Source: Blastomussa wellsi (lineage: Eukaryota > Cnidaria > Anthozoa > Scleractinia > Plerogyridae). Taken from it: a stretch of DNA of 64,000 nt. The translations under genes were made by a program, and so were the position numbers. Shown piece by piece: positions 34,201 through 46,200 of the stretch (position 1 is its first letter; each line of letters opens with the position of its first letter). The notes beneath the pieces are model-generated. The model worked only from the letters and a program-made list of their open reading frames with translations, had not been told where the DNA came from and did not search any database. The stretch is taken from positions 16,696,598 through 16,760,597 of the forward strand of contig OX393569.1 of NCBI GenBank assembly GCA_947652115.1, in the 5' to 3' direction.

Positions 34201-37200
34201 ACAATCATCAGAGATTTGCAACACTTAAGGTAAGTAAAATAAAGCCATCTTTGCCAATGGATAAAACACTTGTATGTGGATCTTTTTCTCTATTTAGTGG
34301 GTCTATTTTTTAAAAATGGTACCAGCATGTTGTGAAATACTGTTTGGATGGCAACCCACATGGTCTTGTGCAGCTACTGGTGTGAGAACTGATGGTGATG
34401 ACAATGATGCCGCTACCACCACCGGCCATGATTTTCACACCTTTCACACAACACTGTTGATAATGCTGGTCCATGCTTATGGCAGGCAAGGAAGCAGGGT
34501 ATCATTCCCAGCAGTAAGGGAGACGCAGTCGCTTAATACATATAGTTGCTGTGCTGGACTGCAGATCAAATGGTCCGAGTCCAAGCCTCATTTGAGGTCT
34601 TGGGCAAGACACTTTACTCTCAAAGTGCTCTCTTCACCCAGGTGCATAAATGGGTACTGGCAATTAAATGCTGGGGTAACCCTGCGATTGACTAGCATCC
34701 CATCCAGGGGGGAAGAAGAAATGCTGCTAGTTACTTCTTGCAAACGAAACCAGGATAAGCTCTGGGCCACTAGGCTTGTATGCAGACTTAACCATGCCCA
34801 GCAGTATGCGGGACGTGTGCCACAGATGAACATGGTAAATGGCTGAGCTTGCCATGAGCCTCCTGGATGTTGTGTGGTCATTTTAATGATTTAAAATCCA
34901 GGTTGGTAAATTTGTGGTCATAATATTGATTTTTGCAGAAACCTATTTGATATGTGCTATTCACTGGACGACGAAGAGAGCAAAAATGAAGGGAAAAAGG
35001 TACACATCTTGAGGGGCACAAATAGCCCTTCATAAAAAATACAACCCTTGCAGAAGTTTAGTCCTGTTAAAATGGAGACTCCTGCTATCACAATTTTTCC
35101 ACACATTCAATCTTAGAGACTTTTTTACAAGACTAAGTGAAGTCTTCGACTCGTAGAAATGATGTTAGTCGTGTTGTCCTGCAAACTGTCAATTTTAAGC
35201 TATTGATTGCTCATCAAACTATTTTCATTTGGAATTTTTTGTATTTCATTAATAAAAGATGATTATTGTTATATTTCTGCCATTCAGTTTGTGAAAGAAG
35301 CTCTTCATCTCAGAGAGGAGAGGTTGAAACTCGTTGAAGCTGACAGAGTGCCTCCACCTCCTTATCCACCTGTCAAGTCTCTGACATCACACACGTAAGA
35401 ACATGGATGTTCCTGCCCATTTCAGTGTGTCTGGCATTCATGTCACTTAGCAGACAAGGACACATTGTGATGGGTACAAATGCTTCCCTCTTTACCTATG
35501 TCAGCAACATTGTTGCTAACACAGAATTTGTGTCTGAGACAAAAAGTGTTTCCTTGTTTGCTCGCATAAGTAAAGATCATGAGCAAGAACGTGTCCACCA
35601 CATTGCGTCTTCATTTGTCACCTCCCTTTTGGGTTGTTTGTGGTAGTTTTGGCCTTCTTAAAACGCTTAATCAGGGACACACCCTCTTGCATGGCTCTTG
35701 TCTTTTTGCACTTGTGTCAGGTTTCTCCTTGGTTATATCAGGTTCAGTATTGTCTCAAAAGTAAGTTGTGGTCTGTCCTGGCAACTTTTAGTTGTTTTCT
35801 GGTAAAGTTAAAATTAAGGTAATGTTGTCAAATCCTCATTCTTATATTGGTTATTTGGTTTTATCAACTGGGTTGATAATGTCAATTGGCCACCGTAAAG
35901 AGATTCAAGAGCTGACGTTTCGAGCGTTAGCCCTTCGTCGGAGCGAATCAAGGAATTGTGTGTCGTGTGTTTTTATATACAGAAAGATGGAGCTTCGCTA
36001 TTGGCTGGTGCCTGGTAACGTGAAAACTCCGGAATAAATTAGTTGAATGAAAAGCGTTCGTTGATACCATGAGGATTAAGAGTGCCGATTTGAAAAATAA
36101 ATTTTTGTTCTAGAGTTTTACGGCTTTCCGTGTTTCCTTGGTGAAGGGAAAGGCCGCAGACTGCCATATGTTGCTTAGAATGATTTGGGAGATTGAAGTG
36201 TCTCGCGACCGGTTTCGATGCATTTTTGTCGTCTTTCTCTACGTCACGAAGGTGTTCTCGGAATCGGTCGCCAAGTCGTCTCCCTGTTTCGCCGATGTAT
36301 NNNNNNNNNNNNNNNNNNNNNNNNNNNNNNNNNNNNNNNNNNNNNNNNNNNNNNNNNNNNNNNNNNNNNNNNNNNNNNNNNNNNNNNNNNNNNNNNNNNN
36401 NNNNNNNNNNNNNNNNNNNNNNNNNNNNNNNNNNNNNNNNNNNNNNNNNNNNNNNNNNNNNNNNNNNNNNNNNNNNNNNNNNNNNNNNNNNNNNNNNNNN
36501 GGCTAACAAAAAAAGATTATTTTGTTGATTTATTGTTTAACCCATTGACTCCTGGAGATTTTTGAAAAAACGTGTTTTCTAGACTTTCTGAACATTTTCT
36601 AGTCAGTTATAGGCTAAATATGCTTCAAATTTCTCTAAAATGCATTTGCAAAATAAAGGCATGCCAAGTTTTTCACTAGCATCGCATTTAACGACATTTT
36701 AGCTCGGGCATAAATCAAAATTTCGAGATAATTGTTGGACGAGCAAGTGACCCACCTCTTTAGGCTTTTTGCTTTCCTTATTTTTATTTTTCGCTTTTCC
36801 TTTCTCCTTTCCTCGTATCTTTTTGATGCTTTTGTTGGCCTTTTACTGGGCTTGCTTTCGGTTCAAGAATTGCCATGAAAGCATCAATGGGACGGGAAAT
36901 ACTTAACATGGAGTAGCCAAGGGTAAGTGAGGGAAATTTTCCCTCAAGTTTTTGGCGGAAATTTCTAAACATTTTCGTGCATATTTAAAACTCCATTAGC
37001 CCAATCAATATCATCTGGGTATCGTTGGAAAGCTCTTTCCCTCCTGCAGAACTGGGGTAAATGGAATTCCTATTTTGGTCAAAGCTGATGACGTCAGAAG
37101 CAGAACAAAGGTCAAGGTCTGTCACGGCCGGTTACAGCCGGTTTAGGAGTCAATGGGTTAATGGCACTGTATGTAACTTATGGATGATTAGGATGGAAGA

Positions 37201-40200
37201 GGATTAAGAAAGGTCGATAATTGATAAAGTCAATATTTATTTCAATCAGTAATTGACTGAAATAAATATTTGTCTACTAGCTCCTGACCAGTTTCTGTGA
37301 TAAAAAAATATATACATCTTATTAGACGTTTTGTTGTGTTGCATTGCTTAGTATTTTTCTTAGTTACAAACAACGAGTAAAAATTCTCAGTGATTCTACT
37401 CAACAAGACGTCTAATAAGAGATTTATTATCCAACATGCCAAATTTTTATGTTCATGGGTATGTGCGGGCGAATTTCTAACTGGTTCTCCGGAGTACAAA
37501 TACCGCGTGATATTTGTACTCGTTTTGGGTATTATTTGTACTCTACGAAGCACAGTTGGATAGTAAGGAATGTAATGACATTTATTTACTAACAGTGTTC
37601 TTTGTTATGATGAGTAGATAACTTTGCTACATTGTTTGCAATCTTTATGACTGCATGTTTCTGCATTCTTACAGCCGCTCGGCCGAAGAGTTGATCTGGA
37701 GGGATACTACAAGGCTATTGTTGCACCAGGTATTTAGTTTCTTTGTTTCTGAGTTCTTTAGATCTGAATTTCTTATACAATGTATTAAGCAGTTTCAAGG
37801 CGTTTCAAATCAATTTTATGTCATATATTAATTAATTTGTTTTCTGTCTTCAGACATTTCAATGTCCTATAGAGCCTCTGTTGTTAAGGTGCCAGATTAT
37901 TCAAGCTCAAGTTTTTCAACTGAAGGGTTTACAGTGTACAAGAATGTACAGACAGGTTATTGGCTATATTGGTTTTCTTCTAAATTTGTTAGTGGTAAAA
38001 GCATAATGTGAATTAAATGTGTTAGCAGAAAATACCTAGATCGGCCAAATGTACAAAGAACAAGAAATTTAGAAAATAAGTAATTCTGTGAGGCATCAGC
38101 AAGGTTTGTCTGAAAGACTCGTGTATATTATTTGTGATTTATAACACTTTGCTCTAACATCTCTGGGATGATTGCAAAAATAGTAAAACAGCATTGAATG
38201 GCAAAATTGCAAGCCACATAGCATGCTAGCCCCCACACAACTCAAATTTCACATGTTCACCATGTTTCACATGTTTCTTGTAGTCCATAACGCCTTCTGA
38301 ATCCATAGCAAACCCACCTAGTACATGTGGTTAGGTTGATAAGAAAATTGAGATAAACCTGGTTATAGGTCGGTTGTAGGTGTTTTGAGTGTTATGGCTA
38401 TGATCACTGCTGGTAATGGATTTCAGTGATTTAAACTAACCTGCAATTCTTTTGTATGTTATTTTTGTTTGCTGTTTAGGTGATAGTGATGAAAAGAGCA
38501 AAAGAGGACCAAAAAGAAAGAAACCACCTCCGAGTACCATTGAAAATGACTTTCTTCCCAAGAGAAGATCAGCAAGGGTATGACTTGACCCTGTTAGAGT
38601 TATTTCTATTAAGGTTAGGAGGCAGCCATTCTTATCATGCTCCACTGAGATGCGCACATTTCTGGATTGCACCTGCAGTATCAAGGCAGTGCTGTTGTGC
38701 ATGGCATATGTTCCATTTTGCTCAATGATCACTCTGAGCAGCTGAGACTTTGACGATTGCAAGGAAGGAAATGGAGAACAAACAATCAAAAAGTTAATAG
38801 TTTCTTTTCTGCTTCAACTGATTGGTATGTCAAATATGAGTTTGTGGAAGTATTCATCAGAGTCACAAACATTACATGTCAAGATGAAGGCAATGTTCTT
38901 TTATGAGCTTATTGGTGCTGCCACTGCATCAACCTATTGGCAGCAGTCCACTTACTTACAGTTATTACTAGTAATGATTATTATTATTATTATATAATAA
39001 GTACTTACTTAGAAGATCTGTAAGTGTAGTCTTAACCAGATACCGGTTGGATGCTCCAACCACTGAGCTATGCGAGACTAGTGGTGAGAAAGGTCATGAA
39101 CTAGGTTCTTATATGCAGGGGTTTCAATAAAATATGAAGTAGGTAGCCGGTTTGATTATCCCTACCATGAAGCGACAGAGACTATTTCTACTTCCCCCTG
39201 GATGGGATGCTAGTCCATCGCAGGGTTACCCCCCCCCCCCCCCAGCAGTAAATTCTCTGTTACACATTTATACACCTGGGTGAAGAGAGGCTCTGTGAAA
39301 GTGTCTTGCTCAAGAACACAACACAGTTCTCTTGCCAGGGCTCAAACCCAGACTGTCTGATCCAGAGTCCAGCGCACTAATCATTTGGCCACTGACTGTT
39401 TTTAGAATCTTTCTTTAATTTCTTCAAATTTAGGGATGTAGTAGCCAATGTTTAATCTATGGGAAGTAGATCGAAGTAGCCGACGCTTTACGTCAACCAT
39501 CAGTGCTTATCGAATGCACTGTATGTGAGACACATGTCCTGCTGACTTCAAAACTCACTATGTTAAAATAAATTCTTGATGTTCAAAAATAAATTAGAGT
39601 GATTTAAATACCTTTCAAATAAAGATACTTGGAAATCATTTTCAAAGGTATCTCCCAAGTTGCCCACCCCTTATTAATCCTTCTTTGAGCTTTGAATCTG
39701 TTGCTTGTCAATATAACAACAGATACCTACCTAACAAGTCTATCTTTGATTACAGCAAAATGATTGACATCAACAATTCATTCTGTTTTATGAAGGTGAG
39801 GACAAACAAAAAGAAAGAAGAGGAGATAAACTACAAGGAATTGGTTCAGTCATTCATTCCCTCCCTCTTCAGGTTTGTTTTACATGCATCTGAAAACCAG
39901 GAGATAATCTATCAGAGCTAACCTTTTTTAGCCCTTTTATTCCTACATTTGAAGCGTTGAGCCACGTAATGTGGTTCTTACTTTTTTAGCAGTGTTCCTT
40001 TTAGCCCATCTATTTTTGCTCCTAGGCAATACAGATTGTTTCAATCTTTGTGCCAGCTGAAAAAAAATCTTAAAAGAGATTGATCAACTGACAACAAGGG
40101 GTTTGGGAAGCAAGGGGCCTGTTTGTTCAAGGGTGCATAGGGGGGTTCTGGGGTGCCCATGATCCCCCCTCCCCCACTTTGTGAGAGTTTTTAAGTAAAC

Positions 40201-43200
40201 AACATACAATATTCAGGTGACGAAAAAATGCGAATCCGAAGAATCAACATAGTGGCATACCGTGTGACCCCCCCCCCCCCCCCCCTTTGAAAAATCATGC
40301 CTACGCCCCTGTTGCTGTGTGTCAAGCTGGCTGACCACACCATATAATCTGGACAAAGTTCGCTCAAATGGAATTAAAATCTGAAACCAGTTTCAGATAC
40401 CAATCGGAATGATCCACGTTCAGAGGTGGATTGTTTAGATTGCAATCATGATTAGTTTTTCCTTAAATGGAACAGGCAAGGATACACAAATTGAAAGAAG
40501 ATGAAATAAACTACAAGGAATTGGTACATTTTTGCGTGCAAATTCCAGATTCAGATTGGTTAAAAGGAACAGTACCTTAGTCGATAAAAGTTCAAAGGTG
40601 CAACTGTTCTACTGGAAGTCATTGGTGGCACAGTACCTTGATTTGGTACTGTTTGTTATACTCTGGAAGGCAGTTTAATCTTTCAACCCTTTGGGAAGTG
40701 CAACTGGTGTTGCATCAGATACACTGCACAACAGCATTTGGCAGTTTGGTGCAGTCTTCTTGCTTACACTGATGCACTGATGTGTAAAAACACACAAGTT
40801 TACCAATTGATCGCAATGCTGGTTGTGATAAATCAGTGGCGTATCCAGACTTCTTTCTAAGGTCGGGGCCTGAAAAATTTTCCGGCCCTATGGGCCTTAA
40901 ATTGAGGTGGGGGCCCAAGAAATGTTTGTCCTTTTGAGCCTTAAAATTTTATCTCTTAAGGGGGGGAGAGAGCTCCTCCCAGGTTGGGCACTCTAACAAC
41001 TGTGCTACAGAGCAATTTATACTAGACTCAAATGTCACACACATTCTGCATACTGCTAGGATCAGCTATGTTGAAAGCAACATGATTGTGATAAGTAGTG
41101 AAAGATGATGAATTCCATGCTCATGACAAAATGAACAGTTCATCGTAATCATAATGAAGCTTGTCAATTGGTTCTGTTGGACTTGATGCAGGGTTTCTGT
41201 TATGCTAATGTATTCTTGATAAACAAGTTTATCACTTACACTTGGTATTGTTTGCTCAATAGACCCAGTGTGAGTATAGATGATGACAGTAGTCAGGATA
41301 GCCTTGCAGATGGATCACAGTTTAGCCAGAGGTAACCCTTTGGTGTATGTTTTCATCGAAAAACCTCCAACCATTTTCCACGCAGCGTACATTGTCTTCT
41401 GTGTGATTTTTAAAGTGCACCTAACCCCAAAATATTTTTTCGCGAAAATAAACTTTGTACCAGTTTGAAACGCATTGAAAAATATAATTTTTTTACTTTG
41501 CAGAAGTAGCCAGTCACAAAGTGCAGAAGGTAAACCAGGAGAAGGCTTTTTCACTGGTAAGCTGTAAACCTGCTTTTTGTAAAAGCAATCTGTAACAATG
41601 CTATTTGAAATGCAAATTTGACAACACAAAAATGGGCTGCTAGCCTTGGCCAGATCCACAAAAATCTGAGCAGCAGTCACAGATTTTTCCAAATTGGCTG
41701 ACATGGTTGATCAGAGTCGTGTGCTGGTAGGATCATTATTCAAATGCGCTGACAGGGGTGGATCCAGGATTTTTCTTAGGCGGGGGTGCACCACTAAGAA
41801 TTACATAATTGATGAGTGATGTAAGAAGAATACTAGTTATATAAGGAAGCCGCAGGTCATCTCGGGGGGGGGGGGGAGGTGCAAACCCCCTGCATCCTTT
41901 CCCTTGATCCGCCCCTGGCTGATACGGATCCTGATTAATCCTAGCCAACAAATCGTAGCACGGTAATTAACTTTCAGTTCTGTTCACCCAAAAATCTAAT
42001 AGACGAGATTCACAGCAAATAAAACTGAAGTTCCAGTGTTTGCCCTCATGGTGTAGTGGTTAAACTTATCAGTACAAACTGTTGTAAATATTGTCTTGGG
42101 CTACCTCTCAGATGTTAAAGATGACTTCTCTAGTTCTACTAAATCTGTATTGTTAAACCAGGTGCAGATAGAAACACTTATGAAGAAATCACTGGTGAGG
42201 CAGAAGCACTGGACATTCTCACCTTTGTGAAAGAACAGATGGAAAATGGGTCAGTTGTATATTTTTTATTTATAGCAGTTGGTGGTTTTAGAGTTCCTGT
42301 AAGTTGCTTCTTGAATACTGAGATACTGACTCATACTTTTCTTAATCCAAACAGGGGAATCATTGACTTGATGAATCAGTATGGAATATCTCTTGCAGCC
42401 CAAAACAACAAGAAGTGGTAATTTGCATTGCAAATTTTGGCAATTATGTGACAGAAGTTTGTGTAGGAGGTGTGGTGGCCTAATGGTTAGTGCTCTGGAC
42501 TCTGGTCCGAGTTAGAGTCCTGGTCAGGGCACTGCATTGTGTTCTTGGCCAAGATGCTTTACTCTCACAGTGCCTCTCCACCCAGAAGTATAAGTGGGTA
42601 CCGGTGAATTGTTGGGGCAACCGGACAGAATGCTGGGGAGTAACCTGCGATGTACCAGCATCCTGTCCAGGTGGAGTAGCAATACTCCTAGCTGCTTCAT
42701 GCTACAGAAACTGGAGCTAAGTGCCAGCCGCTACAAGTCAGTTGTATTTAGCTATACTCAATCATCATTTTCCTGAACCATTCTTCAATTCCCTTTAGGC
42801 CTCCTCCTTTGGCAGATGTCTTTTTAAAGGTCTACCAAAGAATGAGAAAGCATGTCATCCTTCCATCTGAATTTTGGTGAGCCAGCACCATGCAATCAAA
42901 ATGCTTGTTGCATTAACCGATATGCCATTGAAAGGCATGCAGTGTTACTTATTGCCTTTGTGGTTTATAGTCTCTTAAATTTGCCATCTCTTCACATAGG
43001 TAGCAATAAAATGCTTTGCATGGTCAGTGTTACCTTGTCCTCCCCTGCCCCCCTCCCCTCTGTAATGCTGTTTTCAACGTAGCTTATGTTTTATGTTTTT
43101 ATTTAAAGTGCCTATGAAATATAGCTTAAGTTTATTCGAAAGCCCTTTCAAAATGATCATGAGGAAGAATCATTATGGTGTTCTCCTTTTTGTGAAATCA

Positions 43201-46200
43201 TCTTTCGTTCTAAAGATATTCACGTTTTTGTATTGTGCAAATTAGATAACTGATGATGTCAAAAGTGGTTACAGTGTTTGGTCAAAACACAAAATAAAGA
43301 ATATCTCTGCAAATAGTGAGACAATGCAGATGAAACTTGGTGTAATTATTGTACCCTAAGAAATACACGGGCCTTTGGTGTCTATTTTGATGTTGCTATT
43401 GCAATGCTTTTGGTTCCAGACCTCTTTTATGCAACAGTGGCAAGTACTGTCTTTAATGTTTTCCGAACATTGTCCACTTCCTAAATGGTAATAAGGAGAC
43501 GCAGTTTAATATAAACATTGTGTATGTTTTGACAGGTCCATGCACCTCTTCTTTCAGTGCCACAAATGGCAATAGTACGTTCAAAAAGGAAAGAGACTGG
43601 AACCAAGAGTGTTGCCATAGCAATAGGCACCATGTGGTGTATTTTTTAGGGTGCCATAATGGTGCCATGTTTCAACTTCATTGCCTAATTATCTGCAGAG
43701 ATATTCTTCGTTTTGTGTTTTGACCCTATAATTTGCATAACCCAAAAACGTGAATATCTCTGGAACAAAAAAAGATAGCACAAATAGGAACACACCATTC
43801 TTCCTCATTTTGAAACAGCTTTCAAGTAAGCTTAAGTTGGTTTTTACTACATAGGCAACAACTTTGAGCAGGGAGATAAGGGGAGGACAAAATTTGTAAA
43901 GCTTTCAATTTGGCAATTCAAATAAGAGTACAGTGCGACCTCTATTAAGCGGCCACCCTCCATTAAACGCCCACTTTCTAAAGTCCTAAATTATTTGTCC
44001 AATTTATATTTTACCTCTATTAAGCGGCCAACCTCTATTAAGCGGCCACTTTTCAAAGTCCCGATGGTGGCCGCTTAATAGAGGTCGCACTGTATTTGTA
44101 CCAGACTTGAATAACAAGTTCTGTTGATAGTTTTAGCAACAAGGAACATGTGTTTGTTTTATGGACTAAATAACGCATTTCTCTTTGTGATGTAGCAATG
44201 ATGATCAAGACGAGTTGTACAGGACAAGAATGGCCAAGGTATAATCATGTTCTTTATAAGTTCAGTATTTACCTTCCATTTTGAGAAATTCTGTCAGCGG
44301 TGGCCTCCACTGTTCTGTTTAGTGTTAATATTAAATTTATTCCATGGCGAGAATGACTTGCTACACAGATATCACGCAATCTTTCCTCCCCTTGTTGGGG
44401 AGGAGTGTGTGACTGTGACATGCCATAAGAACAGCTTCATAGGGGAGTATAGTGATAACCACATTTTGAAGTATACTTTGATATCTACTTGCCATGCTTC
44501 AGTCAAGCTAGACTCAATCAAAATCAATTAGTTTTCTTGTCTTTTGATAATTTCATACTAGTCTTTGTTTTGTGATCAGCTTGTACTAGTGGCCAACGAG
44601 CTGACTCTGGACAAACTGCTGACAGCCAAATCAAAGTCCTCATCCAGCCTCTCTCCTGCCAGCTCACCTCGAGGGTTAGTTTGCTTTTCTTACCACTTAC
44701 TTACCACAAATGTCATAATACGAATATGGAACTCCTTGACTCCCTGTTGAGGGGTTTGGCATTCATTGGAGACTTCATTTCACTTAAAGACTAGCTGGTA
44801 TGTAGTAAACATGCTTTTTTTTCTGAATTCATTCCACCATCAAACGAGAATGTTAAAGACATTATAACATCACTCTCAAACAAGACCTGCGCTCTTGATC
44901 CGATTCCAACACACATCGTTAAAGGCAACATGAATTTATTATTGCCCTTTATCAGCAGAATCGTTAGACAATCTCTTGAAACTGGAGTCTTCCCTGCTTC
45001 TTTGAAAACCTCACTGGTTCGTCCGAAATTGAAGAAACCTGATCTTGAGCCTAATCTGTTTGTCAATTATAGACCCATAGCCAATATTACATTTCTTTCT
45101 AAGGTAATTGAAAAGTCAGTAGCCATTCAAGTTCATAATTACCTGAACTACCATGGACTATTTCCTTCATTACAATCTGCGTATAGGAAACACCACTCAA
45201 CAGAGTCTGCCCTACTCAGAGTTAGTAATGATATTCTTAGAACACTTGACTCCCAAGGCGAAGTAATTCTGGTTCTGCTAGATTTATCAGCAGCGTTCGA
45301 TACCATAGACCACCATCTTCTGCTCACGAGACTTCGAACATACTTTAACATCACTGAAAATGTTCTTCAATGGTTCTCCTCGTACTTACTTGATCGTTTC
45401 CAGCAAGTAATTATCAGTGACTCTTCATCCTCACCGCGATGCTTAGAATATGGAGTGCCTCAGGGCTCGATACTTGGCCCATTACTTTTTATTCTCTATC
45501 TGGCACCTCTTCAAGATGTTATACTTACTCATGATTTAAATTGTATGTTCTATGCTGACGATACCCAAATCTACATCGCTATTAAAGATCCTGAGCATTC
45601 TGTTGATTCTGTAGGAATTCTTCAAGCATGTGTAAATGATGTTTTTGCATGGAACACTCAGAACATGTTGAAGAGCAATCCTGGTAAAACTGAAGTACTG
45701 CATTTTACCTCCCGCTACAAGAAGCAACCATCATCGTTGGAGACTTTAACGTTGGCTAATAATACAATCGAAATCAAAGCAAAAGCTAAGAATTTGGGCA
45801 TCGTAATGGATAAAACTCTATTTTTTAACGACCATATCAACGAAACATGCAAAAAAGCCAGTTTTGCTATAAGATCCATTGGACGCATCCGTAGATACCT
45901 TTCGTATGATGGGTTGAAGATGCTAGTCAACTCTCTTGTGATTTCCAGACTAGACTATTGCAATAGCGTCTTATATGGGATACCAAAGTATCAAAGGGAC
46001 AAATTACAGAGAATCCAGAATGTCGCTGCTCGAATGATATCTGGAACACGAAGAAATGAACATATAACACCTATTTTAAAGAATCTGCATTGGCTGCCAG
46101 TCGCAGCAAGAATTAATTTTAAAATTTTACTTATAACGTATAAGATCTTAAATGGACAATCTACCAGTTATTTAGAACCTATTATACAAGAATATCACTC

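Larger units (their letters stand above)
35850..36509 (-). mobile_element. Penelope-like retroelement fragment with GIY-YIG domain, cut by the gap
   Basis: On the minus strand the reading frame from the gap edge (36300) to the stop at 36039 encodes [16 protein letters not shown], then [13 protein letters not shown] and [20 protein letters not shown]. This is the C-terminal GIY-YIG nuclease domain that follows the reverse transcriptase in Penelope-like elements. Downstream, at 35949-35902, is a hammerhead-like motif and the shared terminal-repeat sequence. The reverse transcriptase part would lie in or beyond the N run. It is in CABIN1 intron 10. Confidence 0.85.

Noticed and set aside
34316..34846. 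176-aa plus-strand ORF
   Set aside because: Its second half is SINE sequence and it falls within CABIN1 intron 8.
35742..35760. Candidate 19-bp CABIN1 micro-exon between exons 10 and 11
   Set aside because: It has AG/GT borders and the right length modulo 3, but it lacks the conserved Trp-containing segment, so chance is more likely.
36039..36565. ORFs reading through the N run
   Set aside because: The N bases hide any stops. Only the minus-strand GIY-YIG portion outside the gap is supported.
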